A stretch of 64,000 nucleotides of DNA from Mesorhizobium_G sp049840935 (GTDB lineage Bacteria > Pseudomonadota > Alphaproteobacteria > Rhizobiales > Rhizobiaceae), in assembly GCA_049840935.1 (NCBI GenBank), contig JASGJA010000025.1, positions 186,001 to 250,000 on the forward strand. The letters run 5' to 3'. This document shows positions 18,392-27,056 of the stretch, piece after piece. Each line of letters begins with the position of its first letter. Within the stretch, counting starts at the first letter, position 1. Under the pieces are notes generated by a model. It ran no database searches. It saw nothing but the letters and a program-made list of their open reading frames with translations, and was not told the DNA's origin. Both the position numbers and the translations under genes were made by a program.

Positions 18392-19077
18392 GCATCTTCA
18401 AACGACCAGCAACCCATTACGGCAAGACACCGGAACCCGAGACGCCCTATCAAAAAGCCGGGCAGGCGTGGGACGAGCGCATCGGATCGGCCCGCGTTCA
18501 GGCGAAGAACTGGCGCTATGCTACCTTCGGCTCCCTGATCCTGACGGCAGGCTTTGCCGCCGCGCTCATGTGGCAATCGGCGCGCGGGACCGTGGTGCCG
18601 TGGGTGGTGCAGGTCGATAATCTCGGCCAGGCGCAGACCGTCGCGCCCGCCGTCGCCGACTATCGCCCGACCGATCCGCAGATCGCGTTCCACCTCGGCC
18701 GTTTCATCGAGCAGGTCCGCGCGATCCCGGCCGACGCCATCATTGTCCGGCAAAATTGGTTGAGGGCATACGAATGGACAACCGACCGGGGCGCGGCGGC
18801 GCTCAATGACTATGCCCGTGCCAATGACCCGTTCAGCAAGGTCGGGCGGCAGCAGGTCGCCGTCGAGGTGTCCAGCGTCATCCGGGCATCGCCCGACAGC
18901 TTCCGCGTGGCCTGGACGGAAAGGCACTACGAGAACGGCCAGCTTGCCGTCACCGAGCGATGGACCGCGATCCTCACCATCGCCATCCAGCCGCCGCGCG
19001 ACGCCGAACGCCTGCGCGCGAACCCGCTGGGAATCTACGTCAACGCAATCAACTGGTCGCGGGAGATGAGCCAATGA
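18388..19077 (+). CDS. trbF: Conjugal transfer protein TrbF (VirB8-like)
   Basis: A bitopic inner-membrane protein of 229 aa. A cytoplasmic N-terminus with the conserved RPATHYGKTPEPETPYQKAG is followed by one membrane helix (about residues 46-65) and a periplasmic NTF2-like domain. It matches TrbF/VirB8 proteins, which help assemble the channel. It overlaps both neighbours by 4 nt and is undamaged. Confidence 0.92.
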   Translation: MSIFKRPATHYGKTPEPETPYQKAGQAWDERIGSARVQAKNWRYATFGSLILTAGFAAALMWQSARGTVVPWVVQVDNLGQAQTVAPAVADYRPTDPQIAFHLGRFIEQVRAIPADAIIVRQNWLRAYEWTTDRGAAALNDYARANDPFSKVGRQQVAVEVSSVIRASPDSFRVAWTERHYENGQLAVTERWTAILTIAIQPPRDAERLRANPLGIYVNAINWSREMSQ

Positions 19078-20072
19078 CCCGCGCCATCAGCAAACCGGCC
19101 GTCTCCGCATTGCTCCTGTCCGCGACCATGCTGGCGGGCTGCGCCACCAACCGCACCCCGCAATTCAGCTACGACGCCAGCGTGCCGCCGTTGCCAACCG
19201 TGCAGACGGCTGCGACCGACGACACGCCCCGGCCGCTCCACACGCCGCCGGCATGGGCCGTGGCGCGGGGCGGCAATACCGCCGCTACGCCGGTGGGCAG
19301 GGTCGAGAACGCCAATGCCGCCGCCCGCGTCGAGCCGCGCCGGGAAGGTTACTACAACGCCATCCAGATTTATCCGTGGTCCGAAGGCGCACTCTATTAG
19401 GTCTATGCCGCAGTCGGGCAGATCACCGACATTGCTCTTGAGCCGGGCGAGAGCCTGACCGGCGCAGGACCGATTGCGGCGGGCGATACGACAAGGTGGA
19501 TTATCGGCGATACCGAGAGCGGGAACGGCGCGACCCGCCGCGTCCATATCCTCGTGAAGCCGACGCGGCCGGACATTTCGACGAACCTTGTCGTGACCAC
19601 AGACCGGCGCACCTACATGCTCGAGCTGCGCGCGCGGGAATCGCTCTACATGCCTTCCGTCGCCTGGGCCTATCCCGCAACGCCCGGCCAGCGCCGCACC
19701 GTTCCAGCCGCGCCGATCATCCCGGCCGAGGCTGCGCGGAACTATCGCTACGCCTTGCAGGCGCAGGGCGGCAGTCCGCCATGGCGGCCGGTTTCCGTCT
19801 TCGACGATGGCAGGCGCGTCTATGTCGTCTTCCCGGCCGGGATCGTGCAGGGCGAGATGCCGCCCCTGTTCGTCATCGGGTCGAACGGGGAAACGCGGAT
19901 CGTCAATTCCCGCATCCACCAGAACGTCCTGATCGTGGACAGGCTGTTCGGCGCTGCCGAACTGCGTCTGGGCAGCGGCGACCGCCAGCAGGTCGTCAGG
20001 ATCGTCCGCACCAACCCGACGCAGGCCGCAGCAGAGCCGGCCGGCGCAACCACGGGAGGATCATCCTCATGA
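19074..20072 (+). pseudogene. trbG: TrbG (VirB9-like) with an in-frame amber stop
   Basis: Outer-membrane core component. A lipoprotein-like signal (LSATMLAGCATN, lipobox Cys about residue 23) starts the protein. The frame is interrupted by TAG at 19398-19400 between GALY and VYAAVGQITD, then continues in the same frame to 20072 with the VirB9-type C-terminal domain (ARNYRYAL, then VVFPAGI). Homologues have Gln at this place, so a single C-to-T change from CAG is the simplest explanation. The restored length is 332 aa. Confidence 0.85.
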
Positions 20073-21198
20073 GCGATACCGAAACCGCCGCCCCTATGCG
20101 CCTGCGCGCTGAAACGCCCCGCGTTACTCGATTGTCCCGCAAGATGCTGGCAGGCGTTGGCGCTGCGGCGCTGCTCGGCATCGGCGGCGCGCTCATCTAT
20201 GCGCTCCAGACCCGCGACGGAGGGCCGGGCGGCGACGAAACTCTATTCGACCAACAATCGGCAAACTGCCGATGGGCTGGCGGGCCTGCCGAGCGATTAT
20301 AGCGGCCCGGTCCTGGGACCGGCATTACCGGGCGACCTTGGCCGTCCGATCCTCGATGCGCAGAACCGGGGGCAGCCCGTTGTAACGCCGACCATCACGA
20401 CGCCCGCTGTCGATCCCGAAGAAGAACGCCGCCGCGCCGAGGAAGAAGCCGCGCGCTTGAGCAACGTATTCTTCCAGTCCGGCCCGCGCACGGCAGCGCC
20501 GGCAGGGGCGACGATGCCCGGCCTTGCCGGTCTTGGCCTCGGCGGGCAGTCGGACGGACAGAACCGCCATGCCGCTTTCCTCAATGGACCCGTGGACCGG
20601 AAGACGGTCGCGCCGGATCGTGTCACGCCGCCAGCCTCGCCCTGGATACTACAGGCCGGGGCCGTCATCCCCGCTGCGTTGATAACCGGCATCCGTTCCG
20701 ATCTGCCCGGCCAGATCACAGCGCAGGTGACGGAGAACGTCTATGACAGCCCGACCGGCAGCCTGCTCCTGATCCCGCAGGGAACACGCATCATCGGCCA
20801 GTATGATGACGGCGTGACCTTCGGCCAGTGCCGCGTGTTGCTGGTGTGGAACCGCCTGATCCTGCCCGGGCGGCCGTTCCATCGTCCTTGAGCGCCTGCC
20901 GGGCGCGGACGCCAGCGGCTATGCTGGCCTTGAAGACGGGATCGACTACCATTGGTGGGATTTAATGAAAGCGGCCGGCCTCTCCACGTTGCTCGCGGTC
21001 GGCGCAGACCTGGCGACCAGCGACGAGGACCGGCTTGTCCGGGCTATCCGTGACGGGGCGCAGGATACCGTCAATCAGGCCGGGCAGCAGATCGTCCAGC
21101 GCCAATTGCAGGTCGCGCCGACGCTCACCATCCGGCCCGGCTTCCCCGTCAGGATCATCGTCACCCGCGATCTTGTGTTCGAGCCGGCAGGAGGATGA
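20069..21198 (+). pseudogene. trbI: TrbI (VirB10-like), two frameshifts
   Basis: Core-complex protein spanning from inner to outer membrane. The N-terminal part with its membrane helix (MLAGVGAAALLGIGGALIYAL) is in one frame up to AAA at 20238-20240. LYSTNNRQTADGLAGLPSDY onward is in the next frame until about 20866-20872. A third frame carries the C-terminus (DGIDYHWWDL, then RPGFPVRIIVTRDLVFEP) to the stop at 21198. Both changes equal one extra base. Removing two gives 375 aa, close to the family length. Both sites sit in short base runs. Confidence 0.88.
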
Positions 21199-21437
21199 CC
21201 ATGACCAAGCTGAAACTCGGCCCGCTCCCCGACGACAAGCCCGTCAAGGTGACGGTGGAACTGCCTGCGCCGCTTCACCGCGATCTTGTCGCCTACGCCG
21301 AGGTTCTGGCCCATGAGAGCGGCCAGCCTGTCGCCGATCCCGTCAGGTTGATCGTGCCGATGCTGGAGCGGTTCATCACAACGGATCGGGGGTTTGCGAA
21401 GGCCCGGCGGCAGACACAGCCCAGCACAGCCATGTAA
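21195..21437 (+). CDS. DUF2274 protein
   Basis: An 80-aa protein with the DUF2274 pattern: KLKLGPLPDDKPVKVTVELP followed by a helical segment (LHRDLVAYAEVLA) and a C-terminal AMLERF-like helix (VPMLERFITTDRGF). DUF2274 genes regularly follow trbI in this family of elements, and the N-terminal strand with helices suggests an RHH-like DNA-binding fold. ATG 21195 overlaps the trbI stop; ATG 21201 is an alternative. Confidence 0.8.
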   Translation: MTMTKLKLGPLPDDKPVKVTVELPAPLHRDLVAYAEVLAHESGQPVADPVRLIVPMLERFITTDRGFAKARRQTQPSTAM

Positions 21438-21452
21438 GAAGGCGATTGTAGG

Positions 21453-21468
21453 CACATGATTTTATGTG
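21453..21468. promoter_or_regulatory. Inverted repeat and promoter-like region before the XRE-type gene
   Basis: CACAT (21453-21457) and ATGTG (21464-21468) form a perfect 5-bp inverted repeat around GATTTT. It lies between a possible -35 (TTGTAG, 21446-21451) and a possible -10 (TAGTCT, 21470-21475), 18 nt apart. It would suit an operator for the regulator encoded just downstream. Confidence 0.4.
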
Positions 21469-21500
21469 GTAGTCTCATTAAATCATGGGTGAAGGCTGCC

Positions 21501-21791
21501 GTGACCTACGACGATTTCATCATCGAACTCAACAAGGCGGGGCTCACTGTCCGGCGCTTCGCAGAACTTATGAGCATGCAACCGAATTCAGTTTCCAACA
21601 ACAAGAAGAAAGGTGATGTCCCAGTCCATCTCGCGGTAATCGCGAGCCTTCTTGCCGAAATGGCGAGTTGCGATATCGACTACACCTCGATTTTCGAACG
21701 CCTCGAACCCGGCAAGAAAAAGCCACGCGGCGCCGCCAGGGCCGGGAAATTTGCAGGTGACCCGCAAGGGGTGCTGGAGCTGGATAAATGA
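21501..21791 (+). CDS. Small XRE-like helix-turn-helix regulator
   Basis: A 96-aa protein starting at GTG 21501 (TYDDFIIELNKAGLTV). The segment VRRFAELMSMQPNSVSNNKK reads as a helix-turn-helix, and the rest is helical with a basic, Pro/Lys-rich tail. Similar small regulators sit behind trb clusters. It precedes a restriction-modification pair and could act as a controller protein for it or for transfer genes. An upstream in-frame ATG at 21456 is possible but lies over the putative operator. Confidence 0.6.
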   Translation: MTYDDFIIELNKAGLTVRRFAELMSMQPNSVSNNKKKGDVPVHLAVIASLLAEMASCDIDYTSIFERLEPGKKKPRGAARAGKFAGDPQGVLELDK

Positions 21792-21884
21792 GCGCCAGGA
21801 TAGCCCACAGAACCACAATGTTCTTGATATGTTCTGTTTTGTGGAATAGGAATACCCATCCCATGGCGCGAGAGGAGGTGAGGC

Positions 21885-24800
21885 ATGGCGGATAGCTTCG
21901 CTTCGCACTGGCGGGATGCCCTCGCGCTTGATCGTCGGTCGGTGCCCGAATTTTACATGTCTCCTTCCGATGTGGAGCCGGGGCCGCATGCTGATGCGAT
22001 CCGCTTTGCCTTGTCCGATCTTGGCCTATCCGCTGTCTTCTGCATCGAGGGCGTTCCGACGGTCGGATTTCTGAACGAGCCAGATATATCGCTCGCCCGG
22101 ATCGACGAATTGCACCGGATTTTCTGGAATCAGGGCTTGATGAGCCTGTTACTCGTCCTCAAGGAGGATGAGCTTGTCGCCTATTCGCTTGTCCAGAGGC
22201 CATTCCAGCGTCAGGAGGGTCAGCAAGGTGATCCTCGTCTGATCATGACGCTGTCGCTTCTTTCGGACGCGCTGAAACTGCGGGAGCTGATTGATTCCAC
22301 GGAGTCAGGGCGGTTCTGGTTCGAGAACGACAAGTATTTCGACCCGGATGATCGCGTCGATAGCGTGCTGTTGTCGAACCTGCTGGAGGCGTTTCGCGAC
22401 ATGCGGGGCGATCTCGGTGGCGAGGCCGCCCAAGCTCTGCTGATGCAGACAATGTTCATCGCGTATCTGGAAGATCGCAAGATCATCAAGGAGGTGGTGT
22501 TCCAGGGGGCATCCAGCGGAACATGCTCCAGTCTCGCGGAGATGTTGGAGGCGGATTCTCCAGCCTACTTCGAGGCGCTGTTTGTGTGGTTGAAAGGCGC
22601 GTTCAACGGCAACCTGTTCAATGCCCCGTGCGCCTTCGAAACAGGCGATGCGACGCCGCCGAAGCTGGCGGTGCGGCATCTGCGGACGCTGGCGCGTTTC
22701 CGGCATGGACGTGAAGAGATGGCATCCGGCCAGCTTCGTCTATGGGGCTATGACTTTCGGTATATGTCGATCGGCCTCATCAGCGCGGTTTATGACCGCT
22801 TTCTGAAGGAGGAGGCCGAGAAAAGAGCGCTGACGGCGCCTTCTATACGCCAATGTTCTTGGCGGACGTCGTTGTCAATCAGCTTTGGGATGATTTGTCC
22901 GATGAGCAACGGGTAAAGGGTGTGTTCTGCGACCCAGCATGTGGGTCGGGGATTTTTCTTGTCCGGTTGTTCCAGCGCCTCGTTGCGCATCATTGCCGGA
23001 TCAAGAACAAGCGCCATGCTTCGTGGAACGAACTGAAGTCTATTGCGCGCCGGTTGCATGGGGCAGACATCAATCCCTCTGCCGTTCGTGTAGCAGCGTT
23101 CTCGCTCTACATCGCGCTATTGGAACAATCCAACCCGCCCGACCTACCGGCACTTCTGAAAGCCGGGAAGCTCTTGCCGTCACTCTACGGCGACACGCTG
23201 CTCCCAGCGTCGGATTTTTTCAAGCTTATGGATTCACCCAAATTCGATGCGGTTGTCGGGAATCCACCCTGGAAGGGACGGAGCGGTCAGGTCACGACAG
23301 CCCAGATATGGGCAAAGGCCAATGGTTATCCCGATCCTGCCAAAGATATTGCTTGGGGCTTCGTCTGGAAGGCTTTGAAAGTGGTCAAGCCGGAGGGGCT
23401 TGTCGCGTTTCTGTTGCCGGCGATGGGTGTTTTGCACAATACCTCGCAAGAGGCTCAGGACGCGCGACGACGGCTTCTACGCGATGCGCGGGTCAGGCGG
23501 ATCGTGAACCTGTCGGACCTTCGTTTCCAGTTGTTCGACGGCGCACAGCGACCCACGGCTTTCGTTCTTTATGCACCAGCACAGGGCGACCAGCCTCCCT
23601 ATCGTTTCGAATATTGGGTGCCGAAAGCCGATCTAAATTTGCGGCTCAAGCGGCTGATGACCTTATCGCGCGCGGATCGCCTTCGATTCCGTTCGGATCT
23701 GGTCGGCGAAGACCCGACGCTGTTCAAGCGCCGGCTATGGACGCGTGGCCCGGAGGAAACGCTGCTTCAGTATTTGCGGACCATCCCCGCACTGAACACG
23801 TTCATCAAAGAATATAAGGACGTCCGCAAAGCCAATGCCACGGTTGATCGGGCGAAGGACTGGGTCATCGGGCAAGGGTTCAAGCCTGCTCAGGAAGACC
23901 GGCTTGACGATCCAGACTACGACGTCACCACTGCGGAAGTCGTCACCCTTTTCCCGTTTTTGAATGCCCGAGCCTTTCGACCGATAGCCCTCCCGACGAT
24001 TGCGGCCGATCCTTGGTCGACGTCAATTGTTCACCGTGCAGGTTTGCCGAAGGCTTTATCGGCCCGCATATATTGATCCCACAGGGTGTCGAGCGTTCTA
24101 TCGGTCGCGTTCGTGCAGCCTACTGCGAGCAAAGCCTCGTATTCCATCATTCCATTCAGGCCATCGCCTTTCCCGAGCAGGAAAAGCGTGCCGCGAAGGT
24201 TTTGACTGCTGTCCTAAACAGTAGTCTGGCGGCGTGGGTCTATTTCCACGATACCGCCAATCTTGGTGCTGACCGTGCCAAGGTTCATCAAGGCGAATTG
24301 TTGAAGCTACCGTTCGACGCAGCGGTGAATATGCCTGATCCAGAAAGAGCTGCGGTCGCGGAGGAAAAGATCATCCAACTGATCGATCGTGAGGTTGCGA
24401 AGGTCGGCGAATTGCTTTCAATACAATCCGATCCTCTCGATGAAATCGATCACTTGGTCTTCGATTATTACGGTTTGGATGCGCGCGAAATCGCGCTGAT
24501 TGAGGACACTTTCCGATATATCATTCCGGCGATGCAACCCCGGCGCAGTGCGGGTCTGCAAAAAATCTGGGCCAATAGCAGATACGAAACACCGCTCCGC
24601 CTATGCCGCCACGCTTCGCGAGGCCCTTGCGCCCTGTTTTCGGCAACCTATCCAAGCGTCGCTCGCCGCCAAATCAGCCGATGTCGCGGTTTTGAGACTG
24701 GCCATCGCCTCTGAGGGCGATGAATATGGGGAAGGGGTATCTCTGGAGGTCGAACAGTTCCTTCAGTCAATTCAGGCTAATCTGCCAGTGCGCCTACCGG

Positions 24801-24985
24801 GGAACGTGCAGTTGGTGCCAGATCTTCGCTTCGTGATCGGGAGCGACATGTATTTGGTCAAGCCGATGCAGCTTCGGCATTGGCTGAGATCGACAGCCTT
24901 GGCGGATGCGGAGCAGATTGCAGCCGAGTTTACCGCTGTCGTCGCTCGCCATGGCAAGGCCGGTGGTGAATATGCTGGCCGGTGA
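21885..24985 (+). pseudogene. N6-adenine DNA methylase (Eco57I/PglX-like), three frameshifts
   Basis: Large methylase. The N-terminal third is open from ATG 21885, which has a strong GAGGAGGTGAGG site, to the first frame change at 22821-22824 (AAAA, one A lost). The catalytic core in the second frame has motif I CDPACGSGIF and motif IV VVGNPPW, expected for N6-adenine enzymes. A second loss near 24047 (CC) and a gain at 24587-24589 (AAA) shift the C-terminal target-recognition part. Correcting all three gives 1033 aa. All three lie in short homopolymers. It is paired with a nuclease gene overlapping its end. Confidence 0.8.
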
Positions 24986-25610
24986 TCTAAACGCGTGGCT
25001 CCCCCATTTTCGAGGTCTTGAAGAGCGTATCGCTGATGCGGTCGAAGCGGCTTGGCCCATATGTATTGCACCGCTTCAATCCAAAAAGAGTGCGATGACG
25101 CATGAGGATCATATCACCGAGCACCTCGTTCAGTCATTGATCCGAACGAAGCTGGTGCCGGGGCGCATCATCTATCAATACACATTGCTCTCGGAAGATG
25201 GCGACGGTAGCGTATCGGCCCCGAGCAATATCGACTTTGTCCTCACTATCGGTGATGATGAGGATGTCTATCTAGCCTGCGAATGCAAACGGCTTAACGT
25301 CCCTTACAAGACCGGGGTGCGTGCGCTGGTCGGCGAATATGTCGATGAAGGACTGATGCGATTTGTAACCGGCCAGTATTCCAACGGCCTGCCATTGGCG
25401 ATGATGTTGGGATATGTCATGAATGCGAAAGCAGATGTGGCGAGGCGCGGCGTTAAGAGGATTTTGGCACTTCGATCTGCCACCATTGGACTCCAGTCTG
25501 AACGGGATGTTCCTATTGTAAATGGTCGCCCTATTCGCTTCCATACGACACACGCTTGTGTCCCTGGCCATGTAATCGAGGTTGCTCATACCTTATTGGC
25601 TTGGCCGTAG
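24951..25610 (+). CDS. Putative restriction endonuclease with PD-(D/E)XK-type motif
   Basis: A 219-aa protein that I do not recognise as a named family. Asp95 (NIDFVLT) and Glu111-Cys-Lys113 (ACECKRLN) are spaced as in PD-(D/E)XK nucleases, and the preceding helix has Glu in ITEHLVQSLI. ATG 24951 overlaps the methylase end by 35 nt, which implies coupled expression. Together with the methylase it would form a restriction-modification system carried as cargo by the conjugative element. The frame is intact although the methylase frame is not. Function is inferred from motif and context only. Confidence 0.55.
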   Translation: MARPVVNMLAGDLNAWLPHFRGLEERIADAVEAAWPICIAPLQSKKSAMTHEDHITEHLVQSLIRTKLVPGRIIYQYTLLSEDGDGSVSAPSNIDFVLTIGDDEDVYLACECKRLNVPYKTGVRALVGEYVDEGLMRFVTGQYSNGLPLAMMLGYVMNAKADVARRGVKRILALRSATIGLQSERDVPIVNGRPIRFHTTHACVPGHVIEVAHTLLAWP

Positions 25611-25734
25611 TTACAGATATAGCCTTCAAGCCATCGAGGGGCGATGCGCTAAATTGCGTTGAAGCATACCCATATGCCTCTACTTGTTGGGTCTACAAAG
25701 CCGGAGGTCGCCAGAATGCTTCTTATCTTAAAGA

Positions 25735-25785
25735 GCGACTTCTAGCGGATGTCGGTCTCGTAGGCTGCGCGCCCCCGCAACCAAA
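25735..25785 (+). repeat. Left copy of an imperfect direct repeat
   Basis: The 3' 38 bases (25748-25785) match 35413-35450 at all but three positions, and looser similarity extends about 15 bases upstream. The repeat ends in a C-rich tail (CCCCCGCAACCAA) that can pair with the preceding GGCTGCG. The two copies are 9.66 kb apart and flank the RpiR/BMP cassette, as attachment or recombination sites would. Confidence 0.6.
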
Positions 25786-25792
25786 TAGAACC

Positions 25793-25840
25793 AAAACCCC
25801 CATGTAACTCAATAGGTTACGCGGGGGTTTTTGTTTTTTT
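25793..25840 (+). terminator. Rho-independent terminator
   Basis: AAAACCCCC, two unpaired bases and GTAAC, then a 7-nt loop, then GTTAC, two bases and GGGGGTTTTT make a strong stem, followed by a T-rich tract (TTGTTTTTTT). It lies 183 nt after the nuclease stop on the plus strand, immediately after the left direct repeat. Confidence 0.7.
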
Positions 25841-26100
25841 GGCCTTCTGATAACCCCACGAAAACTGCTCAGATGATAAGGTTCCTCATTTATATCAATG
25901 CTTTGTACAAATGAGGTTCAAATCGGGGGTCCAGCCACACGTTGATAGGCTCGCACCTTGTCAGACGCAGCGTCGTCTAATGCCTTTATGGGACGGCATT
26001 GAATGGAAGGTTTGGGTGCCTGTTTGTCACCCACCGACTCAAGGTGAACTGCTTGAATTCGCGCGCAAGCTGAACGTCGCCGCTGATACGCGCTCGTGAT
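25841..26100. other. Intergenic region without a recognised gene
   Basis: Together with 25611-25734 this space shows no supported gene. An open frame at 25911-26099 (62 codons) has no ribosome-binding site or family match and is probably chance. The RpiR gene ends convergently at 26101. Confidence 0.5.
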
Positions 26101-26946
26101 TCAGTCGATGTCGTCGAGTTCCTCGTGAATATCCGCGATAATCTCGGAGCGCTTGATCGCGGATGCGCCGACATATTCGGCAAAGGCAGCGGCCATCAGG
26201 CGAATGACGCTTGCTAGGGCAGTATGCGAGGAGCCCAGTCCGAGACTGGTCACGTGACAGGGAATAACCACCTGCGAGAATCGCTGGGATCGAGCGACGA
26301 AGGTTTGATCCGTCAGGGTGATGATATTGACGCGGGTGGTTTGAAGATAGGCAAGGATCGGCTTCAATATTTTTGGCCAGGGGTCGAGCGCAAGCAGGAC
26401 AACTGCATCGCGAGGACCGGTCATGGCGAGTGTTTCGGCCCAACTGCCGCTGCCGTCGTTCAGAAGCATGACGTGATCGCGCAACTGCGCCAGCAGGAGG
26501 CGTGCATATCGCGCCAATCCCTCCTCGAGGCCGATGCCCAGAACCCATACCCGCGGCGCGTCCGCCACAAGCTTGGCGGCGACCGTCAGCCGCGACGAGT
26601 TCAACTCCTCAAAGGTCCGCGTGAGATTGGTCAGTTCGAGTTCGAGTTGCGCTGCGATTGGCCCAAGTCCGCCACGATCGCGGACTCCGGCCACAAGCCG
26701 GTAGGGCTGGGTACGGTTTCGTTCCTCTCTGGCCTGCGCGCGAACCTCGTTGAAATCGGTGTAGCCGAGGGTCCGGAAGAACCTTGCAGCGGTGGCCTTG
26801 GACACGCCGGCCATTTCAGCGAGTTGGGTGGCTGAATAGGCAAGAACGTCGTCCTGACCTTCAAGAATGAGCCGCGCCAATTTCTGTTCGCCCGCTGTCA
26901 GATCCGCAAACCTGTCCTGGATGCGCAAAGTCAGTCTCGATGCCAA
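26101..26946 (-). CDS. RpiR/MurR-family regulator
   Basis: A 281-aa regulator with the family layout: an N-terminal helix-turn-helix (SATQLAEMAGVSKATAARFFRTLG, about residues 38-61, given here in outline) and a C-terminal SIS sugar-phosphate-binding domain (about residues 125-250, with VWVLGIGLEEG and IITLTD). It is transcribed away from the transporter cassette, and the 110-nt gap between them carries a perfect inverted repeat. It probably represses the cassette until a phosphorylated intermediate appears. Confidence 0.88.
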   Translation of the reverse strand: MASRLTLRIQDRFADLTAGEQKLARLILEGQDDVLAYSATQLAEMAGVSKATAARFFRTLGYTDFNEVRAQAREERNRTQPYRLVAGVRDRGGLGPIAAQLELELTNLTRTFEELNSSRLTVAAKLVADAPRVWVLGIGLEEGLARYARLLLAQLRDHVMLLNDGSGSWAETLAMTGPRDAVVLLALDPWPKILKPILAYLQTTRVNIITLTDQTFVARSQRFSQVVIPCHVTSLGLGSSHTALASVIRLMAAAFAEYVGASAIKRSEIIADIHEELDDID

Positions 26947-27017
26947 ACCTCAGCCTCCACAAATGTTCCTGTTTGCATACCCGGCTTTCCAAATGCCACT
27001 TGCATGCCTGAAATTTG

Positions 27018-27037
27018 TGTTTCATACTACTGAAACA
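27018..27037. promoter_or_regulatory. Candidate RpiR operator in divergent promoter region
   Basis: TGTTTCA (27018-27024) and TGAAACA (27031-27037) are exact reverse complements separated by 6 nt. A further GAAACA half-site follows at 27040-27045. The site is 19 nt before the GTG start of the first cassette gene and 71 nt from the regulator start, a suitable place to block both promoters. Confidence 0.55.
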
Positions 27038-27056
27038 ACGAAACAGAGAGGCATAA

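Larger units (their letters stand above)
9278..25610 (+). mobile_element. Remnant of an integrative conjugative element (Trb type IV module plus restriction cargo)
   Basis: A continuous plus-strand block holds the coupling protein, an RHH protein, trbB-C-D-E-J-K-L-F-G-I, a DUF2274 protein, an XRE-type regulator and a methylase/nuclease pair. This is the standard order for mating-pair formation in alphaproteobacterial integrative elements. No relaxase, integrase, replication or partition gene is inside the block. Five of its genes (traG, trbK, trbG, trbI, methylase) carry inactivating lesions as read. The exact ends are not visible. Confidence 0.75.

Noticed and set aside
19398..19400. TAG in trbG as a recoded amino acid (pyrrolysine or programmed read-through)
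   Set aside because: No context for recoding is seen and nearby genes are broken by other lesions; a nonsense mutation or base error is simpler.
25911..26099. 62-codon open frame left of the RpiR gene
   Set aside because: No ribosome-binding site, no recognisable family, and it ends exactly at the convergent gene; probably chance.
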